This document shows, in pieces, positions 29,744 to 37,699 of a stretch of DNA of 61,652 nucleotides. The stretch spans positions 1-61,652 of the forward strand of contig JALWNT010000029.1 in the NCBI GenBank assembly GCA_027080995.1. The letters are read 5' to 3'. Below the pieces are notes generated by a model that did not search any database, had not been told where the DNA came from, and was given only the letters and a program-made list of their open reading frames with translations. Source of the stretch: Campylobacteraceae bacterium (GTDB lineage Bacteria; Campylobacterota; Campylobacteria; Campylobacterales; Sulfurovaceae). Within the stretch, counting starts at the first letter, position 1. Each line of letters starts with the position of its first letter. The translations under genes were made by a program, and so were the position numbers.

Positions 29744-30412
29744 ATGTTTCATTGGTTGGAAAAAAACCCCTTTCTCTTTTCGGTAGGGGTCTTCATCGTC
29801 ATCGCGTTTGCGGGTCTCGTCGAGATCCTGCCCAACTTCGCCGAAGCCTCTCGTCCGATCAAGGGTCTCAAGCCCTACACGGTCTTGCAGCTCGCGGGTA
29901 AAGAGGTCTACAAGAAGGACAACTGCATCGCCTGCCACTCGCAGCTGATTCGTCCTTTCAAGTCCGAGACCGACCGCTACGGCAAATATTCGCTCTCGGG
30001 TGAATACGCCTACGACCGTCCCTTCCTCTGGGGATCCAAGCGTACCGGTCCCGATCTGCACCGCGTCGGAAACTACCGGACACCCGACTGGCATGCGAAC
30101 CATATGTGGAATCCCAAATCGGTCGTTCCCGATTCGATCATGCCCGCTTATAAGCATCAGTTCAAGAACGTAGCCGACCTGGCGACCGCTTACGCGGAAG
30201 CCGTGACCGTCAAAAAAGTCTTCAATACGCCTTACGGCGACGAAATTCAGCCCGGCAAAGCGGCGTTCGAGAAGTACTACAAGACGATTGCACTGCCCGA
30301 AGCGATGAAAATCGCCAAAGCGATGAAGAACAAAGACGTTCTGGCGATGGTCCAGCAGGGCAAGATCCCCGAGGTCGTCGCACTGGTCGCTTATCTCGAG
30401 CGTCTGAAGTAA
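29744..30412 (+). CDS. ccoO: cbb3 oxidase monohaem cytochrome c subunit
   Basis: 222-aa protein with one N-terminal membrane anchor (FLFSVGVFIVIAFAGLVEIL) and one c-type haem site, CIACHSQ, followed by the CcoO-typical RPFKSETDRYGKYS and RTGPDLHRVGNYR segments; a Met ligand candidate lies in DSIMPAYKH. It transfers electrons to CcoN. The AAGGAGG upstream and 11-base gap from ccoN indicate tight cotranscription. Confidence 0.97.
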   Translation: MFHWLEKNPFLFSVGVFIVIAFAGLVEILPNFAEASRPIKGLKPYTVLQLAGKEVYKKDNCIACHSQLIRPFKSETDRYGKYSLSGEYAYDRPFLWGSKRTGPDLHRVGNYRTPDWHANHMWNPKSVVPDSIMPAYKHQFKNVADLATAYAEAVTVKKVFNTPYGDEIQPGKAAFEKYYKTIALPEAMKIAKAMKNKDVLAMVQQGKIPEVVALVAYLERLK

Positions 30413-30422
30413 GGAGTCTGCG

Positions 30423-30635
30423 GTGACATTGACGGAAATGCAGGGGTATGCTTTTTTCTTCCTCACGGTCTTTTTGGTCGTGATCCTCTACGGCTACATC
30501 CTGCATCTCTACCGCAGCGAAAAAAAAGGTGAACGGGATTACGAGAAGTACGGGAAGATGGCACTCGACGACGAGCTGCACGATCGCCCCGTCGAAGCGA
30601 ATCCCAAAGTAACGAACGAAAAGAAGGAGAGTTAA
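30423..30635 (+). CDS. ccoQ: cbb3 oxidase small subunit CcoQ/FixQ
   Basis: 70-aa protein starting at GTG after AAGGAG. A single membrane helix (GYAFFFLTVFLVVILYGYIL) is followed by a charged cytoplasmic tail (YRSEKKGERDYEKYG), the CcoQ plan; the subunit stabilises the oxidase. It lies between ccoO and ccoP as in most species. Its stop is at the ccoP start (TAAATG). Confidence 0.9.
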   Translation: MTLTEMQGYAFFFLTVFLVVILYGYILHLYRSEKKGERDYEKYGKMALDDELHDRPVEANPKVTNEKKES

Positions 30636-31529
30636 ATGAATTCATTCATCGTCAAAGGACTGGTGCTCGCGGGCGTCCTGATCGTGGCGACGCTGGTCGT
30701 GATCAAGCAGATGCACATCGACTTGAGCGACCCGATCAACCTGATCACCTTCCTCGGAGCGATCGCGATCGCGGTCCTGACCTTCGGAGTCGGGGCCAAA
30801 TATATGGCCCAGATGAAGACCGATACCGCCGGCGGAGAGCTCGCCGAAGAGAATTGGGACGGCATCGGCGAATACAAAAACGAACTGCCCGCCGGCTGGG
30901 CTTGGTCGTTCTTCGGTGTAATGGTTTGGGCTGTTTGGTATTTTCTCTGGGGATATCCGCTCAACGCCTACAGCCAGATCGGAGAATACAACAAAGAGGT
31001 CAAAGCCTACAACGCGAAATTCGAAAAGAAATTTGAGGCGGCTGCGAAAGATCCTGCGGTTCTGCGGGATATGGGTGAGTCGATCTTCCTTGTCCAGTGC
31101 GCCCCCTGCCACGGTGAGACTGGTGACGGCCTCTCCGGCAAGGCACAGGATTTCGAGCAGCGGATGAGCAAAAAGCAGGTATTGGCCGTACTCAAGAGCG
31201 GTCAGCATCAGCTGATGTATCCTCTCGGCGCAATGCCTGCGGGACTTGCTTCCGGTCAGCAGGCTGAAGAGGTCGCCGCCTACATCGCCGGCGGTATGAA
31301 GGGCAAAGCTCCCGCCGCATGGGCGACCTGCGCAGGTTGTCACGGACAGGACGGTACAGGCAACGGAGGCACGGCTCCCAACCTGAAGACTTACGACGAG
31401 ACTCTGGTGCAGCATGTACTCAAGCATGGCAAGACCGGTGTCATCGGCCATATGCCCGCCTTCCCCGGCCGCTTCACTCCCATCCAGGAGAAAGCGCTGG
31501 CAGCTTATCTGCAGACACTGAAACAGTAA
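30636..31529 (+). CDS. ccoP: cbb3 oxidase dihaem cytochrome c subunit
   Basis: 297 aa with two N-terminal membrane helices (about 5-22 and 34-54) plus a hydrophobic GWAWSFFGVMVWAVWYFLWG segment, then two cytochrome c domains with CAPCHGETGDG and CAGCHGQDGTG. Met ligands are likely in LGAMPAG and HMPAFPG. It receives electrons from periplasmic cytochromes and passes them to CcoO/CcoN. Confidence 0.97.
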   Translation: MNSFIVKGLVLAGVLIVATLVVIKQMHIDLSDPINLITFLGAIAIAVLTFGVGAKYMAQMKTDTAGGELAEENWDGIGEYKNELPAGWAWSFFGVMVWAVWYFLWGYPLNAYSQIGEYNKEVKAYNAKFEKKFEAAAKDPAVLRDMGESIFLVQCAPCHGETGDGLSGKAQDFEQRMSKKQVLAVLKSGQHQLMYPLGAMPAGLASGQQAEEVAAYIAGGMKGKAPAAWATCAGCHGQDGTGNGGTAPNLKTYDETLVQHVLKHGKTGVIGHMPAFPGRFTPIQEKALAAYLQTLKQ

Positions 31530-31539
31530 GGAGTGAACT

Positions 31540-31812
31540 ATGGCATCTACTGAAAACACGAGCCGGAATATGTGGGGGATCAACGGGATCCTGGGCATGC
31601 TGATTGCGACGGCACTTCTGCTGAGCATCCTCGCCTTCCTCATCACTAGAGCGATCGGAATCGAGCGGGCTCAATCAACACATTACTACGATCCTGCTCC
31701 TCTCTGGAACAGCCTGGATAATGTCAAGATGATCAGCAAAGACAATGCGAAGTTCGCCTTCGTCGATGTCAAGCCTGAGAAAAAAGAAAGCAAGAAAGGG
31801 GAGACAAAATGA
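31540..31812 (+). CDS. DUF4006 family membrane protein
   Basis: 90-aa protein with one membrane helix (GMLIATALLLSILAFLI) and a tail ending in a Lys/Glu-rich stretch (KPEKKESKKGETK). It is recognised as DUF4006, a small family that follows ccoP in Campylobacterota. The strong Shine-Dalgarno TAAGGAG is present. A role in assembly or stability of the oxidase is inferred only from position. The stop overlaps the ATG of the next 33-aa gene. Confidence 0.85.
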   Translation: MASTENTSRNMWGINGILGMLIATALLLSILAFLITRAIGIERAQSTHYYDPAPLWNSLDNVKMISKDNAKFAFVDVKPEKKESKKGETK

Positions 31813-31910
31813 TCAAGATTATGGATAAGGTGCTCGGATTTTTCATGCTGGGTCTTGCAATCCTGACACTCTGGGCCGTTTTGACTCCCAATCACCTCTA
31901 CGTAGGCTGA
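31809..31910 (+). CDS. 33-aa single-helix membrane protein in the oxidase operon
   Basis: A very short reading frame: start ATGA overlaps the DUF4006 stop, and translation gives a Lys-containing N-terminus (MIKIMDKV), a hydrophobic helix (LGFFMLGLAILTLWAVL) and the tail TPNHLYVG. Coupled translation, clean membrane-helix composition and position inside the cco operon support a real product. No family is recognised. It resembles in plan the small oxidase subunits (CcoQ, CydX), an analogy only. Confidence 0.7.
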   Translation: MIKIMDKVLGFFMLGLAILTLWAVLTPNHLYVG

Positions 31911-31917
31911 TCCAGCC

Positions 31918-32523
31918 ATGCTTCACGCAGCAAGGGTCGCCTTGCTCGCGTTTCTTCTGAGTACTTTTTCACTCTCCGCCCACTACCTTCTCAACGATCA
32001 TCTGATTTCACCCAAAGCGGGAGATGTCATCGAAAAAATAGGGACGGAACTGCAGCGCAAAACCGGGATCAACGCTTACGTTATCGCGAGCAACGATCGT
32101 TTGAAAAAGCGGGCGAATCTCTATGATTATGTAAAAAAATACTCGAAGAAACTGCGCGAGCCATGGATCGCCATCGTTTTTCTGCCCAACGACAAGCGGA
32201 TCGGAATACTCGTATCCAACCCTGAGCTCAAAAATTATTATCGCGACGGGGAAGTGAAAAAATTCGCTATCGAGATACTCAGCAGTGCCGACAGCAACAG
32301 CCAACAGTCGAAATACGATGTGGCGATGGTGCAGGCTTATTCGGAATTGGCGGACGAGATAGCCGCGAAAAAGGGTGTAACGCTCAAGAACACCATCAAG
32401 AGTGAAGGGCATTGGTTCCTCACCCTCGTAAACTGGTTGGTCTATTTGGGAGCCGTTTTGGTTTTTTGGGTATATTTCGGCCGACCTCTATATCGAAGGA
32501 TACGCTATGGCAAACAACAGTGA
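31918..32523 (+). CDS. Membrane-anchored TPM-domain-like protein
   Basis: 201 aa: signal-like N-terminus to about residue 21, a soluble domain with KTGINAYVIASNDRLKK and PWIAIVFLPNDKRIGILVSNPELK, then a C-terminal membrane helix (WLVYLGAVLVFWVYFG) and a basic tail. The beta-strand/loop pattern resembles the TPM domain (COG1512), whose members act in the periplasm, some in photosystem or oxidase biogenesis; the match is by eye only. It overlaps fixH by 17 bases, so belongs to the cco operon. Confidence 0.6.
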   Translation: MLHAARVALLAFLLSTFSLSAHYLLNDHLISPKAGDVIEKIGTELQRKTGINAYVIASNDRLKKRANLYDYVKKYSKKLREPWIAIVFLPNDKRIGILVSNPELKNYYRDGEVKKFAIEILSSADSNSQQSKYDVAMVQAYSELADEIAAKKGVTLKNTIKSEGHWFLTLVNWLVYLGAVLVFWVYFGRPLYRRIRYGKQQ

Positions 32524-33058
32524 TCGGGGCAAGTTCTGGCCCTATATGATTTTGGGCTTTCTCGCCATCGGGATTACTCTGGGATATTGGACCGTCAAAC
32601 ATGCCGTGGGCATGCCGGTCCACGAGTCCAACGAATATATGATGAAGTATCAGACGGCCGAAAAAAACGCCAACGAGATTATCGAAGCGCAGCAACGCTT
32701 CGACCGACGATATGACTTGAAACTGGAGGGGATGAAGCTCTCCGACTTCAAACCCATCCATCTCAAGCGCAAACCCGGCCCCATCGTCGCCCTCGGCCCG
32801 GTCAATACCGTCAGCTACAAAATGACCGACAAGGCGGGCAATCCGATAAACGATGCGAACGTGACTCTGCTCGTTACCCGTCCGCAGACGGCGGCCGACG
32901 ATCAGATCTTCAAGAAAATCCCCGGCAAGAACGGCCTTTACACCGTCTCGAACCTCAAACTGAGCAAGCCGGGACGCTACATCCTGCGAGTCCGTGCCCA
33001 GAAGGGTGATGCGGTCAAATTCCAGGATACCGCCGGATACTACAAACCCGCGAAATAG
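32507..33058 (+). CDS. FixH/CcoH-family protein
   Basis: 183 aa with one N-terminal membrane helix (FWPYMILGFLAIGITLGYW) and a periplasmic beta domain. The FixH pattern is visible in VNTVSYKMTDKAGNPINDANVTLLVTR and LSKPGRYILRVRA. FixH proteins help assemble cbb3 oxidase, possibly in copper handling with a CcoI pump, which is not in the window. It is the last gene of the oxidase operon. Confidence 0.83.
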   Translation: MANNSDRGKFWPYMILGFLAIGITLGYWTVKHAVGMPVHESNEYMMKYQTAEKNANEIIEAQQRFDRRYDLKLEGMKLSDFKPIHLKRKPGPIVALGPVNTVSYKMTDKAGNPINDANVTLLVTRPQTAADDQIFKKIPGKNGLYTVSNLKLSKPGRYILRVRAQKGDAVKFQDTAGYYKPAK

Positions 33059-33111
33059 GGCCCAAATACCCTGAGCATCCTATTCCAAATCGAGAAAAAA
33101 ATCTTCCCCTC

Positions 33112-33138
33112 TGTAGGTTTGGCTCCGCCAAACGTCTC
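33112..33138 (+). repeat. REP-like palindrome, copy 1
   Basis: TGTAGGTTTGGC-TCC-GCCAAACGTCTC: the GTTTGGC/GCCAAAC core forms a perfect stem. Other copies are at 37673, 45148, 48757 and 48876. The surrounding spacer 33059-33287 holds nothing else recognised except a weak -10 (TACAAT, near 33250) for the next gene. Confidence 0.7.
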
Positions 33139-33287
33139 AGGGATCTCCAAGAAACTTCCACGCTTCTTTTATCCATAACTACAACATATACACACACCAA
33201 TCGAAATCCGAAACAAAGAATGCGAAGATCGATTTTAAGTCGCTTTGGGCTACAATTTATCGCAATCCCATCACTCAAGGAGAACGA

Positions 33288-34367
33288 ATGAAGAAGACGT
33301 TGTTGAAAATCAGTGCGGTCGCCGCTGCGGCGATGCTGCTCGCTTCGCCCGTGGCTGCAAAAAAGATCCGTTGGAAACTCGCGGAGACCTGGCCCTCCAC
33401 ACTGACTCCTCTGGCTTCCCCTCCGGCCAAACTGGCAGCCTGGATGAAAGAGATGAGCGGTGGGCAGTTCATCATCAAGGTTGAGGGCAAAGAGAAGCAC
33501 AAAGCGCCTCTGGGAATCCTCGACATGGTCAAAGGCGGACAGTTCCAGATGGGCCACAGCGGCTCCTACTACTGGAAGGGCAAAGATATCAATACCGTCT
33601 GGTTCACCACCGTCCCCTTCGGGATGACCCCCTCCGAGCAGTATGCCTGGTTCTACTACGGCAACGGAATGAAATATATGCGGGAAGTCTACGACAAATT
33701 CGGTGTCTACAGCTTCCCCGGCGGCAACACCGGCAACCAGATGGGCGGTTGGTTCCGTAAGCCGATCAACAGCGTCGCCGACCTCAAAGGGCTCAAGATG
33801 CGGATCCCCGGCCTTGCCGGAGAAGTCATGGCCAAGCTGGGAGTCAACGTCACCAACATCCCCGCCGGCGAACTCTACACCTCTCTCGACCGCGGTACGA
33901 TCGACGCTCTGGAGTGGGTCGGGCCCGGAATGGACATCAAAATGGGCTTCCACAAAGTCGCCAAATACTACTACACAGGATGGCATGAACCCGCCAGTGA
34001 AATGCAGTTTTTGGTCAACAAAAAAGCCTTCGACAAACTGCCCAAAAAATATCAGACCATGCTGGTCGTCGGGATGAAGGCCGCGGCGATGGATATGTAC
34101 ATCGAAAACTTCGCCGAGTCGGTCAACGCCTGGCAGAAGATGAAAAAAGAGTACCCCGATATCCAGGTCAAAACCTTCCCTCTGCCTGTCCTCAAAGCAC
34201 TGAAGAAAGCCGCGGACGAAGTCTACGCCAAGTATTCGGCGCAGAATCCCAAATTCAAAGAGATTCATGACGACTATTTCGCTTACATGAAAAAAGCCCG
34301 CCCCTGGTCGATGATGAGCCAGTACTACTATCTTCAGATGAGCAAAGAGCTCGGGCTGGCCAAGTAA
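33288..34367 (+). CDS. TRAP transporter periplasmic binding protein (DctP/TakP type)
   Basis: 359 aa with a signal peptide (about 1-25, ending SPVAAKK). Family features: WKLAETWPSTLTPLASPPAK at the mature start, GQFQMGHSG, ADLKGLKMRIPG with the substrate-contact Arg, GELYTSLDRGTIDALEWVGP and YYTGWHEPAS. The Trp/Arg pattern resembles TakP-like proteins that bind 2-oxo or other carboxylic acids; the substrate is not fixed. It works with the DctQ and DctM genes downstream. A perfect hairpin and a mosaic repeat separate it from dctQ. Confidence 0.92.
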   Translation: MKKTLLKISAVAAAAMLLASPVAAKKIRWKLAETWPSTLTPLASPPAKLAAWMKEMSGGQFIIKVEGKEKHKAPLGILDMVKGGQFQMGHSGSYYWKGKDINTVWFTTVPFGMTPSEQYAWFYYGNGMKYMREVYDKFGVYSFPGGNTGNQMGGWFRKPINSVADLKGLKMRIPGLAGEVMAKLGVNVTNIPAGELYTSLDRGTIDALEWVGPGMDIKMGFHKVAKYYYTGWHEPASEMQFLVNKKAFDKLPKKYQTMLVVGMKAAAMDMYIENFAESVNAWQKMKKEYPDIQVKTFPLPVLKALKKAADEVYAKYSAQNPKFKEIHDDYFAYMKKARPWSMMSQYYYLQMSKELGLAK

Positions 34368-34525
34368 CGATAAGCGCATAGGCGCTTATCGAGTTATTGG
34401 TGTATTGGTGTATTGGTAGATTGGGAGTGACGGTTTCGATGATACGATGCGCTGAAGAAGGTGCGGAATTGGAATTTTTCAGAAAATTCAATAACCAATA
34501 TACCAATAGACCAATAACCCAATCC
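34368..34525. repeat. Hairpin plus inverted mosaic repeat between dctP-like and dctQ-like genes
   Basis: A perfect 10-bp hairpin CGATAAGCGC-ATAG-GCGCTTATCG (34368-34391) begins right after the stop. A TATTGGTG-type array follows (34393-34424), then 64 unique bases, then the inverse CCAATA-type array (34489-34523). The arrays can pair into a long stem. The layout matches that between pstS and pstC. Confidence 0.82.
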
Positions 34526-34536
34526 GAAGGATTGCC

Positions 34537-35076
34537 TTGCTGACCAAACTCGAAAAAATCACCGACAAGATCATCGACGGGGTCGGGTATCTCACCGGGA
34601 TCCTGATGCTCTGGCTGATTCTCAATGTCGCCTGGGACGTGATGATGCGCTACGTCTTTCATGACAGTTCCATCGCGATGCAGGAGCTGGAGTGGCATAC
34701 CTTTTCCGTCATTATGCTCTACGGGACAGGCTATGCCCTGCGGTACAACGCCCACGTGCGGGTCGATTTCCTCTACGATCGGATGAGCCCGAGCAAACAG
34801 GCGTGGATCAATATCCTCGGGACGATCTTTTTCCTCCTGCCGCTGGCGCTGCTGGTGATCTACGGCTCGTGGGATTTCGTGATGGATTCCTACACAACGC
34901 ATGAGATCAGTGAAGACCCGGGCGGATTGACCCACCGCTGGATCATCAAAGCTCAGATCCCCCTGGCGTTTACCTTCCTGATCTTCTGCGCCTTCAACTT
35001 TATGCTGCACAACATCAATATCCTGCGGGGAGCCGAAGCGCCGCTTCCCGAGCCGGAAGAGGAGGTGATCGAATGA
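34537..35076 (+). CDS. TRAP transporter small permease (DctQ type)
   Basis: 179 aa, start TTG after CCGAAGG. Four membrane helices are visible, with DctQ-type segments AMQELEWHTFSVIMLYGTGYALRYNAHVRVDFLYDRMS. The small subunit associates with DctM and the binding protein. The tail is acidic (EPEEEVIE). Its stop overlaps the dctM ATG (ATGA). Confidence 0.92.
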   Translation: MLTKLEKITDKIIDGVGYLTGILMLWLILNVAWDVMMRYVFHDSSIAMQELEWHTFSVIMLYGTGYALRYNAHVRVDFLYDRMSPSKQAWINILGTIFFLLPLALLVIYGSWDFVMDSYTTHEISEDPGGLTHRWIIKAQIPLAFTFLIFCAFNFMLHNINILRGAEAPLPEPEEEVIE

Positions 35077-36416
35077 TCGGCCTGATTATGTTCGGCGCGG
35101 CGCTGTTGCTGCTGATCATCGGTTATCCCGTCGCCTTCACTTTCGGGGCGGTCTCTCTCTATTTCGGGGCCCTGGCGGCGCTTTTCGAGCTGCTGCCCGA
35201 CGGCGGAGTGACGATCGCCGACTGGTGGGACGAATTCCTCTCGATGTTTTCGATGATGCCTTTTCGTATCTATTCCATCATGACCAACAAAATTTTGATG
35301 GCCGTTCCTCTCTTTATCTTTATGGGGATCGTCCTGCAAAAGTCCCAGCTCGCCGAGCGCCTGCTGGAGAGTATGGGGACGCTTTTTGGCAAAGTCCGGG
35401 GCGGGCTGGCGATCTCTACGGTGCTCATCGGAGCGCTGCTGGCAGCGTCGACCGGCGTCGTGGGGGCCTCGGTCGTGGCGATGGGGGTCATCAGCCTGCC
35501 GATCATGCTGCGCCACGGCTACGACAAGCCCCTCTCCACGGGGACGATCTGTGCGGCGGGGACGCTGGGGCAGATCATCCCTCCCTCCATCGTCCTCATC
35601 GTCCTGGCCGACGTCTTCCAGCTTCCTGTCGGCGACCTCTTCAAAGCCGCCGTCTGGCCGGGCATGGCGCTGGTGGGCGTCTACATCCTCTACATCCTGA
35701 TCGTCTCCTTCCTCAAGCCGGAGGTCGCTCCCGCTTTGGAAGCGGAGGAGGGGATGAAGTACGGCGCCAGCGTCAAAAAGGCACTCATCGCCATCATCCC
35801 GCCCCTGACGCTGATCGTTCTGGTCCTGGGCTCCATCTTCGCCGGGATCGCCACCCCGACCGAATCGGCGTCGCTGGGAGCGCTGGGTAGCCTGATCCTC
35901 GCCGCACTCTACGGCAAACTCGACTATCCGATGGTCCGCGACGCTTCTCTCGAGACCGTCAAGACAACCTCGATGGTCTTCGCGATCCTCGTCGGCGCGA
36001 CGGCCTTCTCGATGGTCTTCATCTACAGCGGCGCCGACGAGATCGTCGATCAGTTCATGACGCATCTGCCGGGCGAAAAGTGGGGCTTTTTGATTCTCTC
36101 GATGCTCTTCATCATGTTCCTGGGCTTCTTCATCGACTTTTTCGAGATCTCCTACATCGTCGTACCGATCCTCCTGCCCATCGCCCAGAAGATCGGGATC
36201 GATCCGATGTGGTTCGCCATCCTCATCGCCCTGAACCTCCAAAGCTCCTTCCTCACCCCACCCTTCGGCTTCAGTCTCTTCTACCTCAAAGGAGTCGCCC
36301 CTCCCGAGGTCCGCACGACAGACATCTACCGCGGCGTCGTTCCTTTCATCATCCTCCAGATCCTGGTCCTCGCCAGCATCGTCCTCTTCCCGGGACTCTA
36401 CGGCTTTCACGGATAG
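35073..36416 (+). CDS. TRAP transporter large permease (DctM type)
   Basis: 447-aa polytopic protein with about 12 helices, the ion-coupled transport subunit. Family segments: IGYPVAFTFGAVSLYFG near the N-terminus, VPLFIFMGIVLQKS, STGVVGASVVAMGVISLPIM, IIPPSIVLIVLADV, ATPTESASLGALG and LGFFIDFFEISYI near the end. It completes the three-gene TRAP system. Confidence 0.95.
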   Translation: MIGLIMFGAALLLLIIGYPVAFTFGAVSLYFGALAALFELLPDGGVTIADWWDEFLSMFSMMPFRIYSIMTNKILMAVPLFIFMGIVLQKSQLAERLLESMGTLFGKVRGGLAISTVLIGALLAASTGVVGASVVAMGVISLPIMLRHGYDKPLSTGTICAAGTLGQIIPPSIVLIVLADVFQLPVGDLFKAAVWPGMALVGVYILYILIVSFLKPEVAPALEAEEGMKYGASVKKALIAIIPPLTLIVLVLGSIFAGIATPTESASLGALGSLILAALYGKLDYPMVRDASLETVKTTSMVFAILVGATAFSMVFIYSGADEIVDQFMTHLPGEKWGFLILSMLFIMFLGFFIDFFEISYIVVPILLPIAQKIGIDPMWFAILIALNLQSSFLTPPFGFSLFYLKGVAPPEVRTTDIYRGVVPFIILQILVLASIVLFPGLYGFHG

Positions 36417-36576
36417 CCCTGAGATGCCGGAGTGCATCTTGTAATAAAGAACGAACAGCTTCGGCGTTGGGACTTGTCTACGTTGGCGAAAAAAAACGAA
36501 AAATATTCTATACTTCCGTCGATAATACGGTGAACGAAAACGCCAAAAAATCTCACAGAACCGAAAGGTAGATACT

Positions 36577-37656
36577 ATGCAAAAACAGGTCGAAGATATT
36601 TTGAAAAGGATTCCCTATCCGGGATTTCCGAAAGGAATCGTGGAGTACGGTTTTGTCCGGGAAACGACGGTAGCGGAAGGAGGGACGAGGATTCTTCTGG
36701 AGATCCCCTCCACCTCCGAGCAGGTCGCCGAACAACTGCGCCTAGAGATCGACAAACGGCTGGAAGCCGCGGGAATCGCACTAGAGTCGCTGGAGATCCG
36801 CCAGCCTCCCAAACCCCGCCAGACCAGCTCCGACGGGCGCAACGCCCTGCCCAATGTCGCCAACTTCGTGATGGTCAGCTCCGGCAAAGGGGGCGTGGGC
36901 AAATCGACCACCACGGTCAACCTCGCCCTGGCCCTGGCGCAGCAGGGCAAACGCGTCGGCCTGCTCGATACCGACATCTACGGCCCCAACATCCCGCGGA
37001 TGATGGGGATCGAAGGGGTGCAGCCGGTCTTTCTGGGCAACAAGATCAAGCCGATTCCCGCCCACGGCCTCAAGGTGATGAGTATGGGATCGCTCATCGC
37101 TCCCGATGCGTCGCTGATCTGGAAGGGGGCGATGGTGACCCAGGCGATCGAGCAGATGCTGGAGGATATCCAGTGGGGAGAGCTGGATGTGCTGATCTTC
37201 GATATGCCTCCGGGGACGGGAGATGCCCAGCTGGCTTTGGCCCAGAATGTGCCCATCACGGCGGGAGTCTGCGTCACGACGCCGCAAAAGATCGCACTGG
37301 ATGATACGATTCGGGCCCTGGATATGTTCAGGCAGCTCCACATCCCCATCGCCGGGATCGTCGAAAATATGAGCGGTTTTATCTGCCCCGAAACGGGCAA
37401 AGAGTATCCGATCTTCGGCAAGGGAACCACTCCCGCTCTGGCGGAGCGCTACGAGACGCAGGTGTTGGCGGAGATCCCGCTGGAGCCGGCGGTGCGAGAG
37501 GGGGGCGATATGGGGATGCCCATCCTCACTCTCGCCCCCGAGTGCGAAACGAGCCGTCGCTACCTTCAGGCGGCGGATCGGCTCTGGGATGCGATGCAGG
37601 CGGTCAATGAGCAAGGCGGCGTCGACAACAGCGCCATCCAGCCGACGATTTTCTAA
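36577..37656 (+). CDS. Mrp/ApbC-family iron-sulfur carrier ATPase
   Basis: 359 aa. An N-terminal MIP18/DUF59-type domain (about 1-80) precedes a P-loop domain with the deviant Walker A SSGKGGVGKSTTTVNLA, switch DTDIYGPNIPRMM, and DVLIFDMPPGTGDAQLAL. Family members carry 4Fe-4S clusters to apoproteins. The usual CxxC is reduced to one Cys (SGFICPETG), a form I believe occurs in related proteins of this phylum. It is followed by convergent moeA-like genes. Confidence 0.92.
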   Translation: MQKQVEDILKRIPYPGFPKGIVEYGFVRETTVAEGGTRILLEIPSTSEQVAEQLRLEIDKRLEAAGIALESLEIRQPPKPRQTSSDGRNALPNVANFVMVSSGKGGVGKSTTTVNLALALAQQGKRVGLLDTDIYGPNIPRMMGIEGVQPVFLGNKIKPIPAHGLKVMSMGSLIAPDASLIWKGAMVTQAIEQMLEDIQWGELDVLIFDMPPGTGDAQLALAQNVPITAGVCVTTPQKIALDDTIRALDMFRQLHIPIAGIVENMSGFICPETGKEYPIFGKGTTPALAERYETQVLAEIPLEPAVREGGDMGMPILTLAPECETSRRYLQAADRLWDAMQAVNEQGGVDNSAIQPTIF

Positions 37657-37672
37657 GGAGAGACCTCAGCCG

Positions 37673-37699
37673 GAGACGTTTGGTGGGGCCAAACCTACA
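37673..37699 (-). repeat. REP-like palindrome, copy 2 (overlaps the moeA-like stop)
   Basis: GACGTTTGGTGGGGCCAAAC core, inverse orientation of the copy at 33112. The TAG stop of the moeA-like gene (37695-37697) is part of the repeat. Confidence 0.7.
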
